A DNA stretch of 33,971 nucleotides from an uncultured Peptoniphilus sp. (GCA_902465645.1 CABQNX010000007.1:1-33971), one strand, 5' to 3'. Counted from the first letter of the stretch, positions 23,210 through 31,674 are shown. Made by a program: numbers and translations. The notes: a model not told the origin generated them from the sequence alone.

Positions 23210-23420
23210 CTTCATCACCCTCGTAGCGTAAAATATCTCCAACCTGACAATCCAAGACCCTACAAATTTCTGAAAGTGTGGAAAATCTTATAGCCCTCGC
23301 CTTATTGGTCTTCAAAATAGAAAGATTTGAAAGACTTATTCCAACTTCTTCAGATAATTCTGTCAAGGTCATCTTATTTTTTGCAAGCACAACATCTAAA
23401 TCAACAATTATTTTTCCCAT
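23199..23420 (-). CDS. Cro/C1-type HTH regulator (YozG-like)
   Basis: Small DNA-binding protein of 73 residues. The helix-turn-helix covers about 17-40 (MTLTELSEEVGISLSNLSIL), with 'CRVLDCQVGDILRY' closing the fold, typical of the HTH_26/YozG group. The start at 23420 is preferred because GAGGTG precedes it; a TTG 12 bases upstream would contain that ribosome site. It begins 8 bases after the DUF2975 gene. The DUF2975-HTH pairing is a recurrent neighbourhood in Firmicutes, and such regulators usually control their own unit. Confidence 0.88.
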   Translation of the reverse strand: MGKIIVDLDVVLAKNKMTLTELSEEVGISLSNLSILKTNKARAIRFSTLSEICRVLDCQVGDILRYEGDEDEG

Positions 23421-23428
23421 AGGCCACC

Positions 23429-23899
23429 TCAAATTGTAAGATCATTTTCTTCTTTTAGGGCAATCCCCTCTTTAACAAGGTCACACAAAAGAAGAAAAAT
23501 TTGTCCAACAAGCATGGATCCAAGACCTGTCCCAATAAAAATTAAATTTGTTATGGACCCATCAAGATTAAAGTTGGTGTAGATAATAGATAGGATTGAC
23601 AAGAGAAAAATTCCTATAAAGGATAGGGCCACCACTTGAAGGTCAAGTAAGGTCTTACTTTCAAAAACCCTGTCCTCTCCATAATTTTTTAAGGCTAAGA
23701 GGCCAAAGACTAGGGCAAGGATAAGGACCAAGATCATGGCTTGACACAAGACCATCATGGGATACCTCATATTCATAAACATGGGGTAGATTCCTGCCAT
23801 TATCCCAGAAAATTTATAAACTCCATAGAGGCCAGCACTTAAGATTAAAATAGCTAGTATCAAAAGTCCTCCAATAAATTTAACTCTAAAAGATTTCAT
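23429..23899 (-). CDS. DUF2975 family membrane protein
   Basis: Four hydrophobic segments at about residues 8-30, 48-68, 88-108 and 118-140, ending in the family hallmark 'LKEENDLTI' that leads into the cytoplasm. Function is unknown in the family. AGGAGG precedes the ATG, and a consensus promoter lies 20-48 bases upstream. First gene of a unit with an HTH regulator and a membrane-anchored protein. The co-occurrence of the DUF2975 protein and the HTH gene supports both assignments. Confidence 0.85.
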   Translation of the reverse strand: MKSFRVKFIGGLLILAILILSAGLYGVYKFSGIMAGIYPMFMNMRYPMMVLCQAMILVLILALVFGLLALKNYGEDRVFESKTLLDLQVVALSFIGIFLLSILSIIYTNFNLDGSITNLIFIGTGLGSMLVGQIFLLLCDLVKEGIALKEENDLTI

Positions 23900-23918
23900 A
23901 ACTTCCTCCTTTTTCTAG

Positions 23919-23947
23919 ATTATATAAAATCATTTTATGAATGTCAA
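23919..23947 (-). promoter_or_regulatory. Consensus promoter of the DUF2975-HTH unit
   Basis: Perfect -35 TTGACA (23947-23942), 17-base spacer, perfect -10 TATAAT (23924-23919). A strong promoter of this kind is usually held down by a repressor. Confidence 0.88.
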
Positions 23948-23961
23948 TAATTATTTATTGT

Positions 23962-23971
23962 TTATCGATAA
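23962..23971. promoter_or_regulatory. Palindrome upstream of the DUF2975 promoter
   Basis: TTATCGATAA, a perfect 10-bp palindrome 15 bases upstream of the -35. A candidate site for the co-encoded HTH regulator. Confidence 0.35.
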
Positions 23972-24017
23972 TTAATTGTCGAATAATAATAACATAATAA
24001 AATATTAAAAATTCCCA

Positions 24018-24045
24018 AAAAAAATCTGTGGCAAAAACCACAGAC
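24018..24045 (-). terminator. Terminator of the PhaE/phasin-like gene
   Basis: TCTGTGG/CCACAGA (7 bp) with a 6-base loop, followed on the minus strand by a run of eight T. Confidence 0.85.
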
Positions 24046-24067
24046 TTTTAATAAAAAATTTTATAAT

Positions 24068-25297
24068 TTATTTACTTTTCTTCATTTCGTTTTTTAAGGA
24101 AGTTAATTCCTTCTTTAATTCTTCAAGTTCTTTCTTAAGTGCCTCATCAGAATCAGCTTTTGCCTTTTGATTTTCTTCCTTTAATTTTGCAACTTCTTCT
24201 TTTAGGGCCTTAATTTCTTTTTCAGAGTCATTTTTTATCTTAGTTACCTTTCTCTCTAGATTTGTTTTAGATTTCTTTACATCGTAAAAATCCTTAGAGA
24301 GATCTTGGATATCACGCATAAATTCTTCTACATCCTTTGCTGTTGCAATAGGAAATTCTGCTAATTTTTCTGAAAGTTTTTCCTTGTAGAGATTCTTATT
24401 CTTTTCTAGAATATCTAATACTTCTTGTACTTTTTCTTTGTATTCACTAGAATTTATAAGTTCCTTATAGGCATTTTCAAAATTATTCATATAAAATCTG
24501 TAGAAATCTGCAAAGTCCTCTAATGATCCTTCTGTTTCAAGTCCTTCAATATAAGCTCTTTGAGCCTTTAGGGCAGTTTCTTGATTTTTCTTTTCTAGGA
24601 AGAGGTTAAAGTCTAATAATTTTACTTGTAGTTCAAGATAATTTTCTAAATCCTCTTTAGACTTAGCTTTTTCCTCTTCGCTTATGCCAATAGTTGGCAT
24701 TTCATACATCTTGTCAATAATTCCTTGGTAGAAATTCTTTACATCTTCAACTAAAATTTCTGGTCTATTATTTATGGCTTCTTCATAAAAATCAATTGAT
24801 TTCTTTGAATTTTCAATAGCTGGTCTTATAAACTTTTCTAAATTAAAGTTTTCTAGCACAGTATAATAAGAATCAGGTATTAATTTGTAGAAATATTTTT
24901 TAGACATCTCTACTAATTCGTCACTGTAAAGTTCGAATAATTCAATTAATTTGTTTTGTGCAGCCACAAGATCAAGGTCCTTGTAAAAATCACCATAAGC
25001 AAGGTAAAGCTTGTTCAAAAATTCCATATTCTTCTTGTAAGCATCAATAGCATCCTCATATCCTGGCACTCTTAAGAAAAATTCCTTAAAATTATTTTCA
25101 AAATTTTGGTTAAACTTATTATAATCCTTTAAAAAGTCCATTGGATTTTTAAAATTATTCATATACATATTTGAGTAAAGGGGATTAAAAGCTCCAAAGT
25201 TAAAAGAATCCATAAACTTGCCATAGGCTTCCTTTTGGTTTTCAAAAATATTTTTTTGCATCTCCATCATATCTTCAAAAAAGTTTTTATTATACAT
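24068..25297 (-). CDS. Coiled-coil protein resembling PHA synthase subunit PhaE/phasin
   Basis: Soluble, helix-rich protein of 409 residues. The N-terminal 70 residues are rich in Phe, Asn and Met ('FNPLYSNMYMNNFKNPMDFL'). The middle is a long helical region, and about 330-409 is a regular Lys/Glu coiled coil ('EEVAKLKEENQKAKADSDEA'). The layout (short N-terminal helix, Phe/Asn-rich linker, helical core, coiled-coil tail) resembles PhaE of class III polyhydroxyalkanoate synthases and phasins. No phaC is nearby, so function is unproven. GGAGGG precedes the ATG, and it has its own promoter and terminator. Another structural coiled-coil role is possible. Confidence 0.5.
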   Translation of the reverse strand: MYNKNFFEDMMEMQKNIFENQKEAYGKFMDSFNFGAFNPLYSNMYMNNFKNPMDFLKDYNKFNQNFENNFKEFFLRVPGYEDAIDAYKKNMEFLNKLYLAYGDFYKDLDLVAAQNKLIELFELYSDELVEMSKKYFYKLIPDSYYTVLENFNLEKFIRPAIENSKKSIDFYEEAINNRPEILVEDVKNFYQGIIDKMYEMPTIGISEEEKAKSKEDLENYLELQVKLLDFNLFLEKKNQETALKAQRAYIEGLETEGSLEDFADFYRFYMNNFENAYKELINSSEYKEKVQEVLDILEKNKNLYKEKLSEKLAEFPIATAKDVEEFMRDIQDLSKDFYDVKKSKTNLERKVTKIKNDSEKEIKALKEEVAKLKEENQKAKADSDEALKKELEELKKELTSLKNEMKKSK

Positions 25298-25346
25298 TTT
25301 GCCCTCCTTTTAACTAACATTACACTTATACAATATTTAATTTAAC

Positions 25347-25375
25347 ATGATACATTAATAACACAATATAGTCAA
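25347..25375 (-). promoter_or_regulatory. Promoter of the PhaE/phasin-like gene
   Basis: -35 TTGACT (25375-25370), 17-base spacer, -10 TATCAT (25352-25347), 50 bases upstream of the start codon. Confidence 0.65.
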
Positions 25376-25576
25376 GTTATGATTACATTTTCCTCAACGA
25401 TATTTAAAATTTTACATATTATTTACTTATCTTAAAATCTTTCTTCATTATATTCTTACCCACTTTAAAATATTATTTTATATTTCGTAACAATTTTTAT
25501 CTAATTCAAACTTTTAGTAAAAAAGAAGTTTTTTATCATAAAAAGTGTTCATACTTCGCCTAATTAACAAGCTTCC
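25376..25576. other. AT-rich spacer between divergent promoters
   Basis: No ORF with a ribosome site and no RNA gene was seen on either strand. Its only visible role is to separate the two divergent promoters. Confidence 0.6.
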
Positions 25577-25605
25577 TTTATAATTTTTGGTCCTTATGTT
25601 ATAAT
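25577..25605 (+). promoter_or_regulatory. Probable promoter of the leucine-rich-repeat gene
   Basis: -10 is a perfect TATAAT (25600-25605); -35 TTTATA (25577-25582) is a partial match at 17 bases. Confidence 0.55.
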
Positions 25606-25648
25606 GTAGGTAAGAAAAAATTTTAATTAGGGGGAGGACGTACATATT

Positions 25649-26242
25649 ATGGAAAAACCTTGGGAGTTTGATGATTTTATTTTTGACGGTGATGTTCTAA
25701 AGGGCATGACAAGAAAGGGCAAAGACAAAATCAAAAATGAAGAATTATTTGATATGGTAGTGCCTACTGAAGGACCAGACGGAACTAAGATCAGAGTTAT
25801 TGGAGAACAATGCTTCTTCAGAAGAAAACTTAACTCTGTTGTAATTCCTGAAACTGTAGAAGAAATTCAATACGAAGCTTTTGGTGTTAACAACCTTACT
25901 GAAGTGGAAATTCCTGATGCAGTTAAGAAGATTGACGCTTATGCTTTCTACAGAAACAACTTAACTGACGTTAAGTTACCAGAAGAAGTTGAGTTTATCG
26001 GCGACAATGCTTTCTCACTAAATCAAATTGGTGAAATCGATATTCCTGATACAGTTGAATTTATTGGTGTAAGTGCTTTCTACAAGAACAACCTTACAGA
26101 AATCGAATTACCTAAGAACATTAAGAAAATCGACATGTTTGCATTCAAAAAGAATAACATTCATGAAGTTCACGTTCCAGCTGGTATCGAAAAACTTGAC
26201 CACAGAGCTTTCGAAGAAAACACTGTTGTTAAAGAAGACTAA
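25649..26242 (+). CDS. Cytoplasmic BspA-type leucine-rich-repeat protein (LRR_5)
   Basis: Protein of 197 residues made almost entirely of about five to six repeats of 23 residues. Each has the BspA-type pattern (IP..V..I...AF..N.L..V.), for example 'IPDAVKKIDAYAFYRNNLTD' near residues 91-110, preceded by a distinct N-terminal segment of about 45 residues. There is no signal peptide, LPXTG or membrane anchor, unlike most surface BspA proteins, so a cytoplasmic binding role is likely. GGGGGAGG precedes the ATG at a rather long spacing of 11. It is a single gene with promoter and terminator. The binding partner is unknown. Confidence 0.82.
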   Translation: MEKPWEFDDFIFDGDVLKGMTRKGKDKIKNEELFDMVVPTEGPDGTKIRVIGEQCFFRRKLNSVVIPETVEEIQYEAFGVNNLTEVEIPDAVKKIDAYAFYRNNLTDVKLPEEVEFIGDNAFSLNQIGEIDIPDTVEFIGVSAFYKNNLTEIELPKNIKKIDMFAFKKNNIHEVHVPAGIEKLDHRAFEENTVVKED

Positions 26243-26254
26243 AATTTAAATTTT

Positions 26255-26286
26255 AAACTGTTGCTTCCGGGCAACAGTTTTTTTTA
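26255..26286 (+). terminator. Terminator of the leucine-rich-repeat gene
   Basis: AAACTGTTGC/GCAACAGTTT (10 bp) with loop TTCCGG and a T run. Confidence 0.92.
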
Positions 26287-26650
26287 TTGTCATTTTTTAT
26301 TATCCAAGCATCCACTATACTTATTTGAAATCTTTTTATAGGGAGTTCTTCTTATTATCCTACTTTAAAAAAATTCCAACTTATCCTAACTTAAGTATTC
26401 TAACTTAACTTATACAGTTTAGTATTTCACGCGTGTCTTAAATCAAATTAATATTTCTTTAAAATACCAAACTCATTTTTTACAATTTATGAAAGATAGT
26501 AAGATCTTAAATCTATTTTAAAATAAAATTAATCTTAAGAAGCAAGATTTTTTCTAAGTCTTTTAGCAATCACACTTTTATAAATCATATCTTATAAAGC
26601 TTTAAAATTCTCGGCTATTATTTTCTCATTTTAATTTTATACTTACATAA
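26287..26650. other. Gene-free AT-rich stretch
   Basis: No ORF with start signals, no RNA gene and no strong hairpin. Near 26370-26412 short variants of TCCTAACTTAA recur three times, which may be chance at this composition. Confidence 0.55.
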
Positions 26651-26676
26651 AAAAACTGCTGCTTGTAAGCAACAGT
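26651..26676 (-). terminator. Terminator of the ornithine cyclodeaminase-family gene
   Basis: On the minus strand ACTGTTGCTT pairs with AAGCAGCAGT-type sequence (one wobble) around a 3-base loop, followed by a T run. Confidence 0.75.
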
Positions 26677-26688
26677 CTATAAATTTAT

Positions 26689-27687
26689 TTAAATTTCTAT
26701 TTTTGTTCCTATTACCTTTTCTTTTGCCAGTTGATATATTTTTTCTCCCGCCACAAGATCAAGACCTGCAAAGCCAACAGTCTTAAACCATGTGATTTCA
26801 TCCTTGGACTCTCTCCCCACTTCTTTTTCAAGAAGGAGGTCCCCAAGTTCATGTTCAACTTTTTCTTTTGAAATCTTCCCTTCACTAATTGGGATTATGA
26901 CGTCGCCTGCTTCTTCAATTACACCTTCATTGGTGTCAGTGAAAATTTTGTCAGCCTTCACTAAAAGCTCTGGAGGAGTCTCCTGCATATCAGGTGTGTA
27001 TGATCCAACGCTATTGACATGGACGCCCTTCTTCACCTTATTACCGTCAAAGACAGGTTTCTTGGCAGTTGTCACAGTGGTTATTATGTCTACCTCTCCT
27101 ATAACTTCATCAGAATTTACAATAGGGATAATTTCTGCTCCATATTTTTTTAATCTTTCATTCATTTCTTCTGCAAACTTCTCTGCTCTTTCATAGTTCA
27201 CATCACATACATAGGCTTTTTCTATGTCTCTTACTGCTAGGACTGCCTCAAGCTGAGTTGATGCTTGGCCACCAGTTCCTATTAATAGAAAAGTTTTTGC
27301 ATCCTCATTGGCTAGGACTTCTGTGGCTGCACCTGAAACTGCTCCAGTCCTTAACCTTGTAAGAATTGTTCCATCAAGTATTGCCTTCACAAATCCATTT
27401 TCCTTGTCAATTAAAATCATTGTGGAAGGAGCGCTAACTAGACCCTTGTCAATATTTTCTGGATAGATGTCGATTATCTTCATACCAAGAGCATTCTTGT
27501 TCTTGATGTAGCCTGGCATAAAGATTGCAGTGCTTGAAGATTTTTTGTCTACGTCAATTACAGTTCTCAGTGGTATGTCTGATCCACCTTGGCTATAATC
27601 TTTTAGGGCTTCCTTATCTGCTTCAATTATATCCTTGATGTCAACTGCCTCTAAAATATCTTCTTCTCTTAAAATTAAAATTTCCAT
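26689..27687 (-). CDS. Ornithine cyclodeaminase/mu-crystallin family protein
   Basis: NAD-dependent enzyme family of 332 residues; members cyclise ornithine to proline, reduce ketimines or act as alanine or other amino-acid dehydrogenases. Visible: Lys70 (GMKIID), Arg113 in 'LTRLRTGAVSGAA', the dinucleotide-binding loop IGTGGQAS (136-143), and 'VNSVGSYTPDMQE', where other members carry the substrate-contact Asp. The substrate cannot be settled from sequence alone. AAGGTAAT precedes the ATG. It is a single-gene unit whose long upstream region contains 18-bp repeats (27987-28076). Confidence 0.85.
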   Translation of the reverse strand: MEILILREEDILEAVDIKDIIEADKEALKDYSQGGSDIPLRTVIDVDKKSSSTAIFMPGYIKNKNALGMKIIDIYPENIDKGLVSAPSTMILIDKENGFVKAILDGTILTRLRTGAVSGAATEVLANEDAKTFLLIGTGGQASTQLEAVLAVRDIEKAYVCDVNYERAEKFAEEMNERLKKYGAEIIPIVNSDEVIGEVDIITTVTTAKKPVFDGNKVKKGVHVNSVGSYTPDMQETPPELLVKADKIFTDTNEGVIEEAGDVIIPISEGKISKEKVEHELGDLLLEKEVGRESKDEITWFKTVGFAGLDLVAGEKIYQLAKEKVIGTKIEI

Positions 27688-27986
27688 AATTACCTTCTTT
27701 CTTTATATTTTTCATCATTTTTATCACGCTTTATTGAATCTATACCTTAAAACTTTTTATATCATAGATTAAGTCCCTGATTAGTTTTAATTTTATCATA
27801 TAGACCATCTTTTACAATTATATCTCATTATTTCAATTTGTTTTTGTCTTAATCTGTCAATTAACATCCATTAGTAATTAATAAATTTTTTATTCTTCAA
27901 AGTTTAGTAATAGGTAATTTTAAAATAGTAAATAACAATAAATTTAGTTTTAATAAATTATTGCTTCTTATCAATTGTTTATAAGC
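27688..27986. other. Gene-free upstream region of the OCD-family gene
   Basis: Very AT-rich. No ORF with a ribosome site and no recognisable RNA. It probably holds the promoter, which I could not fix. Confidence 0.5.
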
Positions 27987-28076
27987 TCATAATTATTATC
28001 AAAGTCATAATTTTTTGCAATATCGCAATTATTTACAATCTTATAATTTTCTGTAATCTCATAATTTACCCTAATT
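27987..28076. repeat. Five degenerate 18-bp tandem repeats
   Basis: Units start at 27987, 28005, 28023, 28041 and 28059. They share the phase pattern (T)(C/T)(A/G)(T/C)AATT followed by a variable part, often ending in AAT(C/A). AATT occupies positions 5-8 in every unit. A weaker sixth phase lies just upstream. Confidence 0.6.
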
Positions 28077-28112
28077 TTATAAAACCTTTAGTAAGTCAAT
28101 TTCAAAATTAAA

Positions 28113-28141
28113 TAAAAAAAGACGCCGATCACTCAGCGTCT
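28113..28141 (-). terminator. Terminator of the hgdCAB unit
   Basis: AGACGC and GCGTCT arms with inner partial pairing (28120-28141), followed on the minus strand by eight T. Confidence 0.85.
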
Positions 28142-28161
28142 CAAAAATTTATATTATTTTA

Positions 28162-29310
28162 TTACATTCTATTAAGTTGAACCATTTCATTAAATGTTTC
28201 AAGTTGAGTCTTAGCTTGACCGAAGTCAGTCATTTGTTGGTCATAACCCATCTTAATTAGTGGAATACCAGCTTTTTCGTAAGCTTGTTTTAGTGATGGA
28301 TATTCCATTTCTTCAGTATCGTTGAATGTCATCATGAATACTAGGCAACCATCAGCGTCGTTATCAAGAGCTAGGTCAACAACATATTGTGGTCTCTTCC
28401 AAATGTCTGGGTCGTAAAGAATTGGATCTTCGTCCATTCTTGCAAATTGATCAGCAAGAGCCATGTATGGATCCTCAATAGAAGTATCAACATCAACTTT
28501 GAATCCTCTTGATTCACTTGCAACGTCATCTGCAACTACACAGATGTTGAAATTGTCAAAAACTTCAAGAAGTGCTGGGTTGTCAGTGATGATACCAGAA
28601 GTTACTACTCTTGGTCCATTGCATTCTTCTTTTGGCATTGCTTTAAGAGCTTCGATAAGTTCTTTTAGCATCTTGTTGTGTTCATCTTTAAGCATGTGGA
28701 AAGAAGCTTTAAGAACATTACATCTATCAGATGCTTTAATTGTCTTAGAATAATCTCCACATAATTTAACAAATTCTCTCTTTAGAGCTCTATTTTCATT
28801 ATATACTTCAAAAGCTTTCTTTAGATTTTCGTCAGTGATTTTAACATCACAGACTTCTTCTAATCTTTCTGCAGCTTGTTTGAAGATTTTTGCATTATAA
28901 GTTTTACCAAAGTCTTCTTTTCTGTGTTGTGCGTGGTTTATGAAAATCATTGGAATTTTTCTACCAACAGAAACTTTGTAGTTTTGAGATAATGGTCTTA
29001 GCGTATCATCAAGAGTTGTTATCATTGTTGCGCTAAGTCCGTCAAGTGATCCGTCAAGACCCATTTCTAGACATCTAAGAGCTAGTGAATAGTAGAATGT
29101 TGGGAAATATTCTTTAGCCTTATCAATTGGACCTTGTCCTCCCCAAACTCCGTAAGGTACTAGTCCACCTGCATAGATAATTTCTTCAGGTGCGTAGTAA
29201 GGAAATACACCAACTACTTTTTTACCTTGGTCAAGGTACTTGTCAATTTGTTCTCTTTCATTTTCTGCTATATTTTTAAATTCTTTTAATAATTCTTTTA
29301 TATCAGCCAT
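28162..29310 (-). CDS. hgdB: (R)-2-hydroxyglutaryl-CoA dehydratase, beta subunit
   Basis: Beta subunit of component D of the radical-type dehydratase that removes water from 2-hydroxyglutaryl-CoA to give glutaconyl-CoA; it pairs with HgdA and carries iron-sulfur cofactor. At 382 residues it has the expected size. The family (HGD-D, PF06050) is shown by 'GVFPYYAPEEIIYAGGLVPY' (34-53), the Cys80 region, and the C-terminal 'FNDTEEMEYPSLKQAYEKAG'. It begins 12 bases after hgdA with AGGGGTG as ribosome site and is the last gene before the terminator. The distinction from other 2-hydroxyacyl-CoA dehydratases rests on the neighbouring gct/gcd genes. Confidence 0.93.
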   Translation of the reverse strand: MADIKELLKEFKNIAENEREQIDKYLDQGKKVVGVFPYYAPEEIIYAGGLVPYGVWGGQGPIDKAKEYFPTFYYSLALRCLEMGLDGSLDGLSATMITTLDDTLRPLSQNYKVSVGRKIPMIFINHAQHRKEDFGKTYNAKIFKQAAERLEEVCDVKITDENLKKAFEVYNENRALKREFVKLCGDYSKTIKASDRCNVLKASFHMLKDEHNKMLKELIEALKAMPKEECNGPRVVTSGIITDNPALLEVFDNFNICVVADDVASESRGFKVDVDTSIEDPYMALADQFARMDEDPILYDPDIWKRPQYVVDLALDNDADGCLVFMMTFNDTEEMEYPSLKQAYEKAGIPLIKMGYDQQMTDFGQAKTQLETFNEMVQLNRM

Positions 29311-29322
29311 TTTGCACCCCTA

Positions 29323-30645
29323 TTAAATTGTAGTCTTAGACCAGTCAGTTTCTTTAGTGTTTTCGAAATTAGTGTAAACATCTTCGCCCTTAGCAAGTCT
29401 GTCTGCTTTTCTTTCGTTCATAATTTCTACTAAACCTTGAACTCTTGTCTTGTATTGTTCTTGAGAGAAGTTTCTTTCGTCAGCTTGGTCACCGTCAAAG
29501 TGAACTACTGGAATATCAAGGTCTTCTCTCCATCTTCTTTCGATTTCAGGCATTGCTCCTGACCATGGTTTACAAGATCTATTGTAGTTAACAAGTGCTC
29601 CAGAAACTCCGTTTTCTTTAGCCATTGTTTCTCTCCATTCAACACCGTCTTCGATACATACTGAACAAGGTGCCTTACAGTAAGCTGCAGCCATTTCTCT
29701 AACAGTTGTGTATTGGAAACCGAAAGCAGGTGCATATACTACTGCAGTTACGTTAACTCCATTTTGTTTTAATGGTTCAAATAGGTTTCTTAGTCCTGGC
29801 CAGCAAGGTATACCTTCAAATAGGATTCTGTGTTCTTCTGGGTATTCCCAAGTAGAAGTTCCTTCCTTAACTGATTGTTCATATTCTTCTGCTAGAAGTT
29901 CAAATCCTTCAGCTGCATCAATTTCACATCTTGCAGCAACAATGTCTGCCATGTGGTTAAATAGGTCAAATCCAGAAAGTGGAGATGGTTCGTAAGCCAT
30001 GTATGAACAAGCCTTTAACCATGCAGCAGCAGTTCTGTTTGCAATTTGACAAGCTTCTTCGAATTTCTTTTCATCAAATTTCTTACCAGTAAGTTTTTCA
30101 AGTTGGTGAATAGCGTATTCGAATTGTCCCATTAAGTAATCAACTTTTTCTTCAGGTACATCAACTGTGTTTTGGAATGGAATATCAATCATAATCATTG
30201 GAATGTCGTGCATTCTTGCAATGTTTTCATACCATTTAGTCATCATGTTACAGATGTTGTTACAGCAAAGTACGAAGTCTGGTTGTGGCATCTTTCTTGA
30301 GTCAGTTGGTTCTCCAGCTGCGTAAGCAAGTGAAATTCTTGCATAACCACAAATGTCGTTGTCATATCCCATATCTTCAGCTGTTTGACAAAGTCTTAAA
30401 CCGTCTTTTTTAGCTGCAGTTGTTGCTGCGTGGTTTTCTGGATATACTGCGTGTAGTCCAAATGCCTTTGCAAGTTCAATAGGGAATTTAGATGATGACC
30501 ATCCAATTAGTTCTCCTCTTTTTTTAGCATCCCATGCTGCTCCGTAAACTCTATCTACTACATTTCTTAGTGCTTGAGCTGCAGGAATGTTTCCTTCGAT
30601 TGGTCTTGGTTTTTTACCAGGTATTTTTTGAATTTTTTCAGCCAT
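29323..30645 (-). CDS. hgdA: (R)-2-hydroxyglutaryl-CoA dehydratase, alpha subunit
   Basis: Alpha subunit of component D, 440 residues. Cysteines likely to hold the 4Fe-4S cluster are visible at 86 (RLCQTAED), 99 (DNDICG) and 127/128/132 (VLCCNNICN), plus a C-terminal set in 'CKAPCSVCIED'. The HGD-D family pattern is clear. AGGAGGTAAACT precedes the ATG, 20 bases after hgdC. The order hgdC-hgdA-hgdB is the same as in Acidaminococcus fermentans. The enzyme works in the cytoplasm, needs one-electron activation by HgdC with ATP, and is oxygen-sensitive, consistent with an obligate anaerobe. Confidence 0.93.
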   Translation of the reverse strand: MAEKIQKIPGKKPRPIEGNIPAAQALRNVVDRVYGAAWDAKKRGELIGWSSSKFPIELAKAFGLHAVYPENHAATTAAKKDGLRLCQTAEDMGYDNDICGYARISLAYAAGEPTDSRKMPQPDFVLCCNNICNMMTKWYENIARMHDIPMIMIDIPFQNTVDVPEEKVDYLMGQFEYAIHQLEKLTGKKFDEKKFEEACQIANRTAAAWLKACSYMAYEPSPLSGFDLFNHMADIVAARCEIDAAEGFELLAEEYEQSVKEGTSTWEYPEEHRILFEGIPCWPGLRNLFEPLKQNGVNVTAVVYAPAFGFQYTTVREMAAAYCKAPCSVCIEDGVEWRETMAKENGVSGALVNYNRSCKPWSGAMPEIERRWREDLDIPVVHFDGDQADERNFSQEQYKTRVQGLVEIMNERKADRLAKGEDVYTNFENTKETDWSKTTI

Positions 30646-30665
30646 AGTTTACCTCCTAAAATAAA

Positions 30666-31484
30666 TTATGCATTAGCCTTTTCTTTTTTTAATTTTTCCA
30701 ATTTACACTTTTGATATCCAAATAGCGCTGCTCCAAGAGCACCATTTAGTTGACATAATGGTGAAGTGTGGATCTTATGTCCAGTATTATCTTCGAGAGC
30801 TCTAACCATACCCTCATTTAAAGCAACACCACCTGTAAATACTATGTCATCATTTAAACCAATCCTCTTTGCAAGAGAACCTACTCTTGCGGCAATTGAT
30901 TGGTGAATCCCCTTAACTATATCTTCAATCTTCGTTCCACTTGCAAGTTGTGAAATAACTTCTGATTCAGCGAAAACTGTGCAAGTAGAAGAAATACTAA
31001 CGTCTTTAGTAGACAGTTCGTCTAATTCTTCTAGCTTAGAAACATCTACTTCAAGAACTTTTGCGATTACATCTAAGAATCTTCCAGTACCTGCGGCACA
31101 CTTATCATTCATAACAAAGTTTTCAAGCATACCATTATCTCCAATTTTTAGAGCCTTGGCATCTTGTCCACCGATATCAATGATTGTACGTACACTTGGG
31201 AATAAGAAGTATGCTCCCTTAGCGTGACAGGAAAGTTCAGACATTTGGAAATCCGCTTCTTCTAGTGAAGTTCTGCCATATCCAGTAGCCATCACATAGG
31301 CTATATCTTCTCTTTTCATGTTTGCATTTTTAAGAGTTTCACTTATTGTTCTTGATGGACCACTTGTTCCAGCCCCAACATCAATACAAGAGCTTGAAAT
31401 AATTTCCTTGCCATCTTTTAAAATAATACTCTTTGAGGCAGTCGAACCAATATCGACTCCCATTGTATAAATAGCTTCTGCCAT
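30666..31484 (-). CDS. hgdC: Activator of 2-hydroxyglutaryl-CoA dehydratase (component A)
   Basis: ATP-dependent one-electron donor that starts the radical dehydration, 272 residues. It has the ASKHA/BadF fold: phosphate motif 'GVDIGSTASKS' (9-19) and 'TIIDIGGQDAKA' (100-111). Cys129 (NDKCAAGTGRF) and Cys168 (SSTCTVFAESE) are the two residues that bind the single 4Fe-4S cluster at the homodimer interface in this family. AAGAGGAG precedes the ATG. First gene of the hgdCAB unit, behind a consensus promoter at 31527-31555. Confidence 0.95.
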   Translation of the reverse strand: MAEAIYTMGVDIGSTASKSIILKDGKEIISSSCIDVGAGTSGPSRTISETLKNANMKREDIAYVMATGYGRTSLEEADFQMSELSCHAKGAYFLFPSVRTIIDIGGQDAKALKIGDNGMLENFVMNDKCAAGTGRFLDVIAKVLEVDVSKLEELDELSTKDVSISSTCTVFAESEVISQLASGTKIEDIVKGIHQSIAARVGSLAKRIGLNDDIVFTGGVALNEGMVRALEDNTGHKIHTSPLCQLNGALGAALFGYQKCKLEKLKKEKANA

Positions 31485-31526
31485 ACAATCTCCTCTTTAA
31501 TTAAAACTAATATCTTACTCTTCTTA

Positions 31527-31555
31527 ATTCTACTATACTTATGTATCTTTGTCAA
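31527..31555 (-). promoter_or_regulatory. Internal promoter for hgdCAB
   Basis: Perfect -35 TTGACA (31555-31550), 17-base spacer, -10 TAGAAT (31532-31527), 43 bases before hgdC. It lies downstream of the gcdA terminator. Confidence 0.82.
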
Positions 31556-31674
31556 AAAGGCACAGGGCCAAGAAGTTGAGTTTTCTGGGCTTCTATGGAC
31601 TTGAGACTTTACTATTTATATGTTTAGAATACTATTCTTTACTTATAGTAAGGTTAATTGTAATATACAAAAAT

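Noticed and set aside
25505..25540. Terminator-like hairpin (AACTT...AAGTT with a T run).
   Set aside because: Only a 5-bp stem with a long loop, and no gene ends nearby.
26287..26650. Possible small RNA or peptide genes in the gene-free stretch.
   Set aside because: No hairpin plus T run beyond the flanking terminators and no start codon with a ribosome site.
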